Source: Heterostelium multicystogenum | Lineage: Eukaryota > Evosea > Eumycetozoa > Acytosteliales > Acytosteliaceae | NCBI GenBank assembly: GCA_003667245.1 | Contig: RCNN01000565.1 | Location: 1 to 42,567, forward strand | Length of the DNA: 42,567 nt | Direction of reading: 5' to 3' | Shown: piece by piece, positions 28,957 through 37,584 of the stretch | Layout of the letters: every line of letters begins with the position of its first letter | How positions within the stretch are numbered: position 1 is the first letter of the stretch | Position numbers and translations under genes: made by a program | The notes under the pieces: generated by a model | Databases searched by the model: none | Told to the model about the DNA's origin: nothing | What the model saw: the letters and a program-made list of their open reading frames with translations, nothing else

Positions 28957-29199
28957 ATGGCTACCGCCACACTCACTTCAAAAGGCCAAATAACCATTCC
29001 CGTTCAAGTCAGGGCCGCACTTGGGCTGAACACTGGCGACCGGGTCGAATTCGTCGAAATGGAAGAGGGCAAGTTTGCGATCATCGCGGCCAGCAAGACT
29101 GTGTTGGACCTCAAAGGGCTGATCCGCAAACCCGCCAAGCCCGTCAGCATCGAAGAAATGAACCTGGCCATCGCTGCACAGGGAGCCAAAGCACGATGA
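28957..29199 (+). CDS. AbrB/MazE-family antitoxin
   Basis: An intact 80-residue protein with an N-terminal swapped-hairpin AbrB domain: MATATLTSKGQITIPVQVRA, then LGLNTGDRVEFVEMEEGKFA. The C-terminal tail (LIRKPAKPVSIEEMNLAIAA) would wrap and neutralise the toxin. It overlaps the toxin gene by 4 bp (ATGA), the normal antitoxin-first order. The palindrome at 28914 is a likely self-binding operator. An upstream in-frame ATG at 28885 lies ahead of that palindrome and is unlikely to be used. Confidence 0.9.
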   Translation: MATATLTSKGQITIPVQVRAALGLNTGDRVEFVEMEEGKFAIIAASKTVLDLKGLIRKPAKPVSIEEMNLAIAAQGAKAR

Positions 29200-29591
29200 T
29201 TGGACTGGATACCAATGTGCTGGTGCGTTACGTCACCCAGGATGATCCCGTCCAATCGCCAAAGGCATCCAGACTGATCGAGTCGCTCACCACTGCCTCG
29301 CCGGTTTTGTCAGCCTGGGTTTCAGTAGTGGAATTGGTGTGGGTCCTGCAGTCCAGTTACCAGTCAGCCAAGAGTGAAGTGGTTGCGGTCCTGGAGACGC
29401 TGCTGCGTACCCGCGAACTGACCGTAGAGCACCCCGACGTTATCTGGCAGGCACTCCGGCGATTTACAAGCACCAGGGCCGATTTCGCCGACTGCCTGAT
29501 TGAACGCTGCGCCCACGCAGCAGGCTGTGAATATACGGCGACATTTGATGTCAGCGCGGCCAAGGCTACAGGTATGCGGCGGCTGACCTGA
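29196..29591 (+). CDS. PIN-domain toxin (VapC-like)
   Basis: An intact 131-residue PIN domain protein, expected to be an RNA-cleaving toxin held in check by the preceding antitoxin. The acidic active-site residues appear in the family order: Asp5 in MIGLDTNVLVRY, Glu46 in VVELVWVL, Asp96 and Asp99 in RADFADCLI, and Asp118 in TATFDVSAAK. The RNA target is not predictable. The gene pair is short, complete and mobile in other genomes, so it may be accessory here. Confidence 0.9.
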   Translation: MIGLDTNVLVRYVTQDDPVQSPKASRLIESLTTASPVLSAWVSVVELVWVLQSSYQSAKSEVVAVLETLLRTRELTVEHPDVIWQALRRFTSTRADFADCLIERCAHAAGCEYTATFDVSAAKATGMRRLT

Positions 29592-29629
29592 GGCGTCGCG
29601 TTGCAGAAGCGTCAAGGCTTTGGTAGAAA

Positions 29630-30040
29630 ATGCCCTTACTGACTTTATCCAGAGACAAGACCAACGTGCGCACGCTTTTTCTCGCCGGCCTGGCATTAAC
29701 GTCCCCATTGACCCTCGCCGAAGCCATCGCCTGGCCCGACCTGCCCGACACCTGCTTCGTCAGCGGTCGCTCCGCTACCAGTCAGGATGTGGACACCGGT
29801 TGTGCGGCGTTTCTGATCAATGTGAAGGGCAAGGCGGCAGGCACGCCGATCAAGCTGGATATCCCGCAGTACGCCATGCATGTCGACGAAGGCACCGGCA
29901 AGGAAACACCGGTGATCCTCATCCAGGCGGAAGAGAATGGCGATGTTAAAGCGGTAGGTTACAAGGAGCTTGGCACCGGTCAGTTGGGCGCGGCGCTGCT
30001 CAGGGAAGTTCGGCTTCTGGGTACGAAGAAGCCGATTTAA
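29630..30040 (+). CDS. Small exported protein of unknown function
   Basis: 136 residues, intact. The N-terminus has a signal-peptide-like segment (VRTLFLAGLALTSPLTLAEA), so a GTG start at 29666 is also possible. The mature part has two Cys (DTCFVSGRS, TGCAAFLIN) that may form a disulphide, and looks like a small beta-rich periplasmic protein. I do not recognise the family. It converges with the lipoprotein gene 15 bp away. Confidence 0.65.
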   Translation: MPLLTLSRDKTNVRTLFLAGLALTSPLTLAEAIAWPDLPDTCFVSGRSATSQDVDTGCAAFLINVKGKAAGTPIKLDIPQYAMHVDEGTGKETPVILIQAEENGDVKAVGYKELGTGQLGAALLREVRLLGTKKPI

Positions 30041-30055
30041 GCCATCGGAAAACGG

Positions 30056-30385
30056 TCAGCGAACCCAACCGCCGCCCTGCCAGTGATAGCCGTCGTTACG
30101 CTGCTCCCAATGCGGGTGAACATAACGATAACCTGGCCGTACAGGCTCCCAGTGGCCGTGAACCGCCACATAGCGCCCGCCTTCCCAACGCCAGTAGCCA
30201 CGCGACCACAGGTAACCTGGCCGCCCTTCGGGCTCGACCTCGATGACCTGCACCGGCGGCGGTTGCGGCGCGACGACTTCTACATATTCACGCTGCACCG
30301 GTCGTCGATCATGTACGACCCGCTCCTCTACACACCCGGAAGCCGCGACGACCAAAGCCGCCAATGCCGCATAACGTAACAACAT
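30056..30385 (-). CDS. YXWGXW-repeat lipoprotein
   Basis: An intact 109-residue lipoprotein. The signal peptide ends in the lipobox LVVAASGC, so the Cys at residue 18 should be lipidated. The mature protein has aromatic repeats: GYLWSRGYWRWEGGRYVAV, HGHWEPVRPGYRYVHPHW and GYHWQGGGWV, typical of the WxxGxW/YxWGxW repeat family. The function is unknown; such proteins are small envelope lipoproteins. Confidence 0.85.
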   Translation of the reverse strand: MLLRYAALAALVVAASGCVEERVVHDRRPVQREYVEVVAPQPPPVQVIEVEPEGRPGYLWSRGYWRWEGGRYVAVHGHWEPVRPGYRYVHPHWEQRNDGYHWQGGGWVR

Positions 30386-30545
30386 ACAGAATCCTCGGGC
30401 GTAACCGCCCAGCGTTTATACCGGTAAAAAAAATGCCCCCTTGTTCCAGCCGCGCTCCTGCTTGGCCATAAGACTTTTTAACAGGTGCCAACTGTCAGCT
30501 TGCTGAACCCACGGGCAGACAGCAGGTAAAGAAAAACTGACCTTT

Positions 30546-31445
30546 TCAAGAGGCACAGACTGCGACCGGCTGTTTCAGTCGCACCAGAATCAGCCCGGCC
30601 ACCACCACGGCGATCCCTGCATATGTCGACGCATGAATCTCATCGCCAAACATCAGTGCCGCCCCACACCAGTGTCACGGGAGGCTCCAGGTACACCAAT
30701 GTCGCCACATGGGTAGCCGTCATTACGCGCAACAACATCCACAGGCTCAGGTAAGCCACGAAGGTAGAGAACACCGTCAGCCAAACGATGGAGATCAATA
30801 CGTCGGGGGTCCGCGGAATGCTCAGCGTATCGGTGTACAGCACCGCTGCAGCAAAGCCGATCAAGGTCAGCAACGACTGGATAAACAATGCCAGGCTCAG
30901 GTCGCCGGAGTCAGTGTGGCCGCCCGCCGTTCGTACAGCGTGGCCACGGTCAGACCGAGTGCCGACACCAGGGGCAATGCATACATGACCCACCCGACTT
31001 CGGCCCCGCTGTTGCGGTATTGCCCGAAGATGACGATCGACACGCCGGCAAAACCGATCATCAACCCCAGCCACTGCCAGCCGCCGCTGCGTTCGGCGTG
31101 GCTACCCGATGACAGCGCCGCCGTCATCAATGGCTGCAGGGCCGCGATGATCGCCGCAATCCCCGGCGGCAAACCGTTCTGGATCGCCACGTAGACACAG
31201 GTCAAATAGAGAAACTGCGAGAGGAAACCCACCACCGCGTGATGGCGGATCTGTGACCAGGAAACCTTCAGCAGCCGCACGTTCAAAAACAGCGCCAGGC
31301 ACAACGACACCAGCAAGAAACGCCAGAACAGCACGTTGAACACGCCATCACTCCGGGTCGCCAGTTTCGCGCCGATAAACCCCGAACTCCACGACAGCAC
31401 GAACACCGCCTGTAACAGCAACCGCCCCACGGTTGATCGCTTCAT
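30546..31445 (-). CDS. EamA/DMT family transporter
   Basis: A drug/metabolite transporter superfamily permease of about 300 residues with two EamA repeats and ten membrane helices. It opens MKRSTVGRLLLQAVFVLSWS SGFIGAK, has FWRFLLVSLCLALFLNV in the first repeat, and in the second repeat TLVYLEPPVTLVWGAALMFG, the family's conserved LEP motif. Indels lie near 30905 and 30664. The substrate is unknown; members export amino acids or metabolites. It is divergent from a LysR gene 97 bp away, which probably regulates it. Confidence 0.85.
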
Positions 31446-31542
31446 TGAGCCTCCGGTTCGCTTGATTGACCAAAAGGCTAAGTGCCGCGCATGATTCTGT
31501 ATATTTGAATAATCTGTACCACTAATCCTTAAAAGTGGAATC

Positions 31543-32392
31543 ATGAGCAAACAACTGAATATTGACCTGTTGCGCACTTTCCACGCGGTGGCCCGCTTCC
31601 AGCGATTCAACGAAGCGGCCAATCATGTGCATCGCAGTGCCTCGACGGTGACCACGCAGATTCCAGAAGCTCGAAGACCAGGTCGGCCAACGCCTGTTCA
31701 GCCGCAGCAACCAGGGGGTTGAACTGACGATGTACGGCAAGAAACTCCTGGGCGAAACCACCGAATTCCTCAAGAGCCACGACCGCTTGCTGGCCTCCCT
31801 CACGCCGCAACGCATGCAGGGCAAGATTCGCCTGGGTTTGCCTGATTCTTACGCGCCAGACTTCATGCAGGAGTTCCTGCCCCGCCTGGTCGCCGACAAC
31901 CCACTGCTGGAACTGGAGGTAGAGGCGCGCTCCAGTGGCGAACTGCTCACGCTGTTCGCCAGCAGGCAGTTGGACCTGGCCCTGATTGTCAGCGCCCAGC
32001 CGTTGGAACAAGGCGAGCGCCTGGGAGAAATCCAGCCGCTGTGGGTGGCCGCCGAACACTTCAGCTGCCCACCGCAGGCGCCGCTGCCGATTGCCGTGCA
32101 ACTGACAGGTTGCCCTTATCGCGCTGCAGCGATTCGAGCGCTGAAGGAGCACGGCACTTACTATCGGGTGCTGCTGGAAAGCGCGAGTTCGCCCGCTGTT
32201 GAAGCGTGTATCCGCAGTGGCATGGCGGTGGGGTTGGTGGAAGAAAGCCGCCTGGGTAAGGGATTGACGCGCCAGATTGCTGGAGCTGAACTGCCGCCGC
32301 TGCCGCTGCATCACCTGTACCTGCTTGGCGACAGCAGCAACCTGTTGGCACTGCATCTGTATGAGCAGGTCAAGGCCGGCTTCAGCGTCTAG
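31543..32392 (+). CDS. LysR-family regulator, probably of the EamA transporter
   Basis: About 283 residues. The helix-turn-helix reads MSKQLNIDLLRTFHAVARFQ, EAANHVHRSASTVTTQI, then LFSRSNQGVELTMYGKK; the effector domain starts GKIRLGLPDSYAPDF. One extra C near 31663 splits the N-terminus. It has only one clear neighbour in divergent orientation, the EamA gene. Its TAG stop overlaps that of the convergent LysR gene in a shared CTAG. Confidence 0.87.
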
Positions 32393-33284
32393 GGTGGTCC
32401 GAAACGCAACAGCACCGCATCGACAAATCGCCGCAGCTTGGCGGTGCGCTGGCGATTCGCGGTGTAGAGCAAATGCATCTGCCGACTTGGCGCCTCATAG
32501 TCCGGCAGCACTCGCACCAACTCACCGCTCTTGAGCGCCGAGCGTAAGAAATCCTCAGGCCCCAGCACAACCCGAAACCATCCCGCGCGGCCGACATCAA
32601 GGCCCCGCTTTCATTCACGTGCAGGCGGCTGGCGACCTGGGCCTTGTGCAGGACGGCGCCTTGGTAGAACGACCATTCGCGATCAGCCGGACGTGACCAG
32701 TAGGCGTATCCCAGGCACTCGTGGTGTTCAAGGTCAGCGGGCGTCAGCGGCGTGCCGCGCTCGGCCAGGTATTTGGCTGCCGCACAGACCACCAGGCGGT
32801 AGGGCTGCAGCGGCCGGGCGGTGAGGCTGCTGTTCGCCAGCGGGCCGATACGGAACGCCACTTCGTAGCCCTCCTCCACCAGGTCGACAAAACCGGTCGG
32901 TCAGGTGCAGGTCGATTTCCACCTCGGGGTTGTCGCGTAAAAATTCGGTCACCAGTGGCATCAGGCTGTAGGAGCCAAAAGTCACCGGGGCGCTGATCTT
33001 GAGCTTGCCCCGTGGTGTGTCATTCATGATCTGGGCGAGGGAGTCTGCGGCCTCTGCCTCTGTCAGGATATGTTTGCAGCGCTCGTAGTACGCGCTTCCC
33101 AACTCCGTCAGGCTTTGCCGGCGTGTGGTGCGGTTGAGCAGGCGTGCGCCAGCCGCCGCTCCAGCGCCGCCACATGCTTGGCTACCATCTGCGGCGACAT
33201 TCCCAGGCGTTCGGCAGCACGGGCGTAGGACCCCAGTTCGGCAGCCATCACAAAGGCACTCATGCTTGAAAGGCGGTCCATCAT
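32389..33284 (-). CDS. LysR-family regulator (CrgA-like), probably of the NADP-binding reductase
   Basis: About 299 residues. It reads MMDRLSSMSAFVMAAELGSY, AAERLGMSPQMVAKHVAALE, LLNRTTRRQSLTELG, then GKLKISAPVTFG and EEGYEVAFRIGPLANSSL. The C-terminus MHLLYTANRQRTAKLRRFVD runs to LLRFGPP and the stop at 32389. Indels near 33150, 32895 and 32570. It is divergent from the reductase gene with 97 bp between them. Confidence 0.85.
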
Positions 33285-33381
33285 TCACAACTCCGAGTAA
33301 CAACACCAAGACCAGAACGGCCATTTATCCTCATCCAGTAGCCAATCATCATAACGTCTCTCTCAACTCAGGAGCACCGAC

Positions 33382-34033
33382 ATGAAAATTGGCATTATCG
33401 GAGCAGGCTTTATCGGACGCGCCGTTGCGCAGTTGGCGTTGGCGGCCGGCCATGAAGTGATGTTGAGCAACTCCCGCGGCCCGCAGTCGATGAGCAGCGT
33501 GCTGAGTGGCATTCGTGGGGTTCAAGTGGGTACTGCGCAAGACGCCGCGCAATTTGGCGAACTGGTCCTGCTGGCGATTCCGTTCGAACATTACCGCAGC
33601 GTGCCGGCGCAGTGGCTGGAAGGCAAAACCGTGATGGATGCCAACAACTACTACCCGAACGCGACGGCCATATTCCGTGCTCGACCGCTTTGAAACCACC
33701 ACCAGCCGGTTGGTGGCCGAGCACCTGTCGCAATCAAATGTGGTGAAAGTGTTCAACGCTATCCTGGCGCCGGACCTGACCCAGGATGCTCGCAGCCGCG
33801 GCGCACCCGACCGGCGCGCGCTCCCGGTCGCGGCGGATGACCCGGCAGCCAAGGCGCAAGTCATCGCCCTGCTGGACGAGATCGGCTTCGACGCCGTAGA
33901 TGCCGGTGGGCTGGATGAGAGCTGGCGGTTTGAACGCGCCAAGCCGGCGTACTGCATACCTCTGGATAAAGAGGGACTGAAGGCAGCGTTGGCAGCTGCA
34001 GAGCGGCAGGTCGAAGTACCCGCTCATTGGTGA
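33382..34033 (+). CDS. NADP-binding oxidoreductase, F420-dependent-reductase family
   Basis: About 217 residues. An N-terminal Rossmann fold opens MKIGIIGAGFIGRAVAQLAL with NSRGPQ at the end of the second strand, a pattern for NADP(H). The family (NADP oxidoreductase coenzyme F420-dependent, FNO-like) in pseudomonads does not use F420 and acts as a general NADPH-linked reductase or dinucleotide-binding protein. One indel near 33670 (NNYYPN / VLDRFETTT) splits it. The substrate is unknown. A bidirectional terminator follows. Confidence 0.8.
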
Positions 34034-34040
34034 CACCTGC

Positions 34041-34080
34041 AAAAAAGCCCGCTGACCGTCACCGGTTCAGCGGGCTTTTT
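34041..34080. terminator. Bidirectional rho-independent terminator
   Basis: A GCCCGCTGA/TCAGCGGGC stem with further pairing is flanked by six A on the left and five T on the right, so it can work for both the reductase gene and the convergent mqo gene. Confidence 0.9.
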
Positions 34081-34118
34081 ACGTTGCGCAGGCCCTGAAT
34101 CAGGACCGCACCAACGTC

Positions 34119-35766
34119 TTACAGCGCGAGGTCAGAAGCTGGCTTGCTCGGCTCAGCCGCAGGCTTTGCAGCCTCGGTGGCTTTCGGAGCAGTCAGCTGC
34201 GGAATCGCAGGTGGAGGCGTCAGCTGCAGAATGTTGGCGGTGTAGGCCCATTCTTTAGCCACAGCTTCAGGGCTGTCGTTCAGCTTGGTGCCGTAGCTAG
34301 GCACGATCTGGTGCAGCTTTTCCTGCCAGGCCGGGGAAGCAACCTGTTCCTTGAACACTTTCTGCAGCACGGTCAGCATGATCGGAGCCGCGGTGGACGC
34401 GCCTGGCGATGCACCCAACAGGCCGGCGATGGTGTTGTCGGCGGAGCTGACCACTTCGGTACCGAGTTTCAGGACGCCGCCCTGCTCTTCGTCACGCTTG
34501 ATGATCTGCACACGCTGACCGGCTTGCCACAGGCGCCAGTCTTCTTTCTTGGCGTTCGGGAAGTACTCTTGCAGCGCCTTGAAGCGGTCGTCATCCGACA
34601 GCATCAGTTGGCCGGCGAGGTACTCGACCAGTGGGTATTCGCGGATACCGACTTTGGTCATTGGCCAGATGTTGTGGGTGGTGGTGCTGGTCAGCAGGTC
34701 CAGGTACGAGCCTTCTTTCAGGAACTTGGTCGAGAAGGTAGCGAATGGGCCAAACAGAATCACGCGCTTGCCATCCAGCACGCGGGTGTCCAGGTGCGGA
34801 ACCGACATCGGCGGTGCGCCAACGGAAGCTTTACCGTAGGCCTTGGCCAGGTGCTGCTCGGCAATCGTTGGGTTATCGGTGACCAGGAACGAACCGCCAA
34901 CAGGGAAGCCCGCGTATTCCTTGGCTTCAGGAATGCCCGACTTCTGCAGCAGGTGCAGTGCACCGCCGCCCGCGCCGATGAACACGAACTTGGCGTCGGT
35001 TTCCGTCTTGGTGCCGTCTTTCAGGTTCTTGTAGCTGACACGCCAGGTGCCATCGGCGTTCTTGGTGATGTCCTGCACTTCGCTCGACAGTTTCAGGTCG
35101 AACTTCGGCGTAGTTTGCAGGTGAGCGACGAACTGGCGCGTGATCTCGCCGAAGTTCACGTCCGTACCGATCGGGGTCCAGGTGGCCGCGATTTTCTGGT
35201 TCGGGTCACGCCCTTCCATCATCAGCGGAACCCATTTGGCGATTTGCGCCGGGTCCTCGGAGTACTGCATGCCGGCGAACAGCGGGCTCGCCTGCAGCGC
35301 TTCGTAACGCTTCTTCAGGAACTTGATGTTGTCATCGCCCCACACGAAGCTCATGTGCGGAGTGGAGTTGATGAACGAACGCGGGTTCTTCAGGACGCCC
35401 TGCTGAACCTGCCAGGACCAGAACTGACGGGAGATCTGGAACGCTTCGTTGATCTCGACCGCTTTCGGGATCTCAACGTTGCCGTTCTTGTCTTCCGGGG
35501 TGTAGTTCAGCTCAGCCAAAGCCGAGTGACCGGTACCGGCGTTGTTCCAGCCGTTGGAGCTTTCTTCGGCCACGCCATCGAGGCGCTCGACCATCTCCAT
35601 CGACCAATCCGGTTGCAGCTCATTGAGCCACACACCCAGGGTTGCACTCATGATGCCGCCGCCGATCAGCAGCACATCGACTTTCTTTGCCTCTTCCGCG
35701 TGAACGGAAGTGATCCCCATCGACAAAGCCAGCCCCAGCAGGGCAGTGTTTACTTTTTTTAAACAT
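34119..35766 (-). CDS. mqo: Malate:quinone oxidoreductase
   Basis: Mqo is an FAD-dependent membrane-associated enzyme that oxidises malate to oxaloacetate and passes electrons to quinone. About 548 residues. FAD-binding [72 protein letters not shown] and the C-terminal [12 protein letters not shown] are conserved. It begins with a signal-like segment ([20 protein letters not shown]) and ends in an Ala/Pro/Lys-rich tail typical of fluorescent pseudomonads. The open frame as given starts at 35726; the true start ATG is at 35766, cut off by one extra A in a run of seven (TTTAAAAAAAG) at codon 3. Confidence 0.94.
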
Positions 35767-36202
35767 CAGTAGCACCTATGATAAAACGCCATCCGCCCCA
35801 CTGCCCTGATCATGGGCAACCCTCAATCACGCTGCGCCAGGCAACGCACCGCGGGGTGTGCACATTCATTCGGGGACCGCAGGGTGGGCACACAAGGCCG
35901 ACGTATCGACCTCACTTTTATGTCCCTTCTGCGCTGACTTCTTATCATTATTGGCTTCAGCTACCTGGGCGACAGCTAACCACCGGGACGTATACGGGTG
36001 TACGTACTCGATAGAGGCTAGACCAAGATGGCGCGCAGAATATCACGCTCGGCGCCTTATATGGACTCAGCGGTCGGGCGGCCATCAGTTCGCCAGTTTT
36101 TAAGATCCGTCTCATGTGCCTCTAAAACACAGCATTGCACTATGGATTGGCTTACCTGACGGGTAGGCAGACAACCTTCCTTCTCTTAAAAGAGGCACTG
36201 CA
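35767..36202. other. Intergenic region between mqo and the fimbrial operon
   Basis: 436 bp with no supported gene, and it must hold the promoters of both. It is less GC-rich than its flanks. A short imperfect inverted repeat, ACGTATACGGGTGTACGT, lies at 35988-36005. The ribosome site AAGAGG of the pilin gene lies at 36190-36195. I see no clear -35/-10 pair. Confidence 0.5.
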
Positions 36203-36781
36203 ATGCTGAACAAACTGAGCCAACTCACCCTCGCCTGCGGCGCTTGCTGGTTGCTGGCCGGCACCGCTCAGGCGGCGGACGGGCAGATCGAATTCACCGG
36301 TTCCGTCACCGATAACGCCTGCACCATCACCACCGGCGACGTGAACAAGTCGGTGACTCTGGACCCGGTGCGCATCGCTGACTTCGCGCCCACCGTGGGT
36401 TCGGTGCTCACCGATAAAGCTAAGCCGTTTTCCATCAGCCTGGACAACTGCAGCACCGCGACCCGTAAAAACGTCGCGATCACCTTCAGCGGCCAGCAAG
36501 ACGCCAGCGACCCGACATTACTGGGCCTGACCGGTGAAAACCAGGTGCGCGGCATCGCGATCCAGATCACCGACTCCCGTAACGGCAACAAACTGCCACT
36601 GAACACGCCGACCGCCGATTACGACCTGCGTGCACAGTCCAATACCTTCGACTTTACCGCTGCCTACGTGCGCACCGTCGCCGACACCACCACCGGTGAA
36701 GGCGACGACGCGGTGACCACCTCCGGCATCAGCACCGGTCAGGTGCACGCGCTGGCCAGCTTCGACGTTACCTACAAGTAA
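36203..36781 (+). CDS. Chaperone-usher fimbria major subunit
   Basis: An intact 192-residue pilin. The signal peptide ends AGTAQAADG. The mature protein has the pilin pattern IEFTGSVTDNACTIT with the first Cys, a second Cys in SLDNCSTATRK to form the conserved disulphide, and the C-terminal strand VHALASFDVTYK with a penultimate Tyr for donor-strand exchange. As first gene of the operon with chaperone and usher following, it is probably the shaft subunit. Spacing to the chaperone gene is 67 bp. Confidence 0.88.
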   Translation: MLNKLSQLTLACGACWLLAGTAQAADGQIEFTGSVTDNACTITTGDVNKSVTLDPVRIADFAPTVGSVLTDKAKPFSISLDNCSTATRKNVAITFSGQQDASDPTLLGLTGENQVRGIAIQITDSRNGNKLPLNTPTADYDLRAQSNTFDFTAAYVRTVADTTTGEGDDAVTTSGISTGQVHALASFDVTYK

Positions 36782-36848
36782 TTGCTCGTCAACACCGTGG
36801 GCCAGGCGTTCGCGCGCCGGCCCGCGGGCTTCCGGAGGTCCCCCTGTC

Positions 36849-37544
36849 ATGCGTTTGAAAGTCTATCTTCTGCTCGCCCTGCTGCCGCTCTGGCACAGCG
36901 CCGCCAACGCCGCCGTCACCGTCGGCGCCACGCGACTGATCTACGACGGCGCTTCCAACGAAGCCAACCTGAGCGTCAGCAACCGCGACGACACCTCGCC
37001 TTACCTCGTGCAGTCCTGGGTCAGCCACTTCGGCAGTGGCAACGAGGAAAGCGTCGATAACTTTATCGTCACGCCGCCGCTGTTCCGGCTGGATGCCGAC
37101 AAGGAAAATATCCTGCGCATCATTTTTACCGGTGGCCCAGAAGTGCCCCAGGACCGCGAAAGCCTGTTCCTGATGAACGTCAAGGCAATCCCGGCCATGA
37201 GCGACGATCAAAAAGGCAAGAACGTGCTGCAGATCGCGCTCAAGACCACGATCAAACTGTTCTACCGCCCGGCCGGCCTCAAAGGTTCGCTCAAGGACGC
37301 GGTGGCGCAAGTGAACTGGAAGGCCCAAGCGGGTGCATTGGCCGTCAATAACGCCTCCAAGCTGCACGTGGTGGTCAGCGAACTGAAGCTCAACGGCCTG
37401 CCGATCACCCAGGCGCCGGATGTGCTGCGCCCAGGCGAAGCGCGTGAGCTGCCGATCCAGGCAAAGGCCGGCGATGAAGTGCAACTGAGCTACATCGATG
37501 ACTACGGCAGCATCGTGACCGCCCCCGTCATCCGCATTCACTGA
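36849..37544 (+). CDS. Periplasmic pilus chaperone (PapD/FimC family)
   Basis: An intact 231-residue chaperone. The signal peptide ends NAAVTVGATRLIYDG, where the Arg of the subunit-anchoring cleft lies in ATRLIY. The G1 donor-strand region reads NVLQIALKTTIKLFYRPAGL, with the anchoring Lys and alternating hydrophobic residues; this is the family signature. The second Ig-like domain follows with AVNNASKLHVVVSELKLNG. It caps each pilin in the periplasm and delivers it to the usher encoded next. Confidence 0.92.
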   Translation: MRLKVYLLLALLPLWHSAANAAVTVGATRLIYDGASNEANLSVSNRDDTSPYLVQSWVSHFGSGNEESVDNFIVTPPLFRLDADKENILRIIFTGGPEVPQDRESLFLMNVKAIPAMSDDQKGKNVLQIALKTTIKLFYRPAGLKGSLKDAVAQVNWKAQAGALAVNNASKLHVVVSELKLNGLPITQAPDVLRPGEARELPIQAKAGDEVQLSYIDDYGSIVTAPVIRIH

Positions 37545-37584
37545 TACCCACGCGACAACCCGGAACGCCTTTTCAGGAACGACC

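Noticed and set aside
34311..35762. A 483-residue open frame on the plus strand opposite mqo
   Set aside because: It is the shadow of a GC-rich gene: low-complexity Gln/Arg/His/Val composition and no known motif, while the minus-strand reading is a clear Mqo.
35988..36005. ACGTATACGGGTGTACGT inverted repeat as an operator
   Set aside because: Short, imperfect and far from both starts; chance is likely.
36183..36194. Hairpin CTCTT-AAGAG hiding the pilin ribosome site
   Set aside because: Only four or five pairs with a very small loop; too weak to act as an RNA switch.
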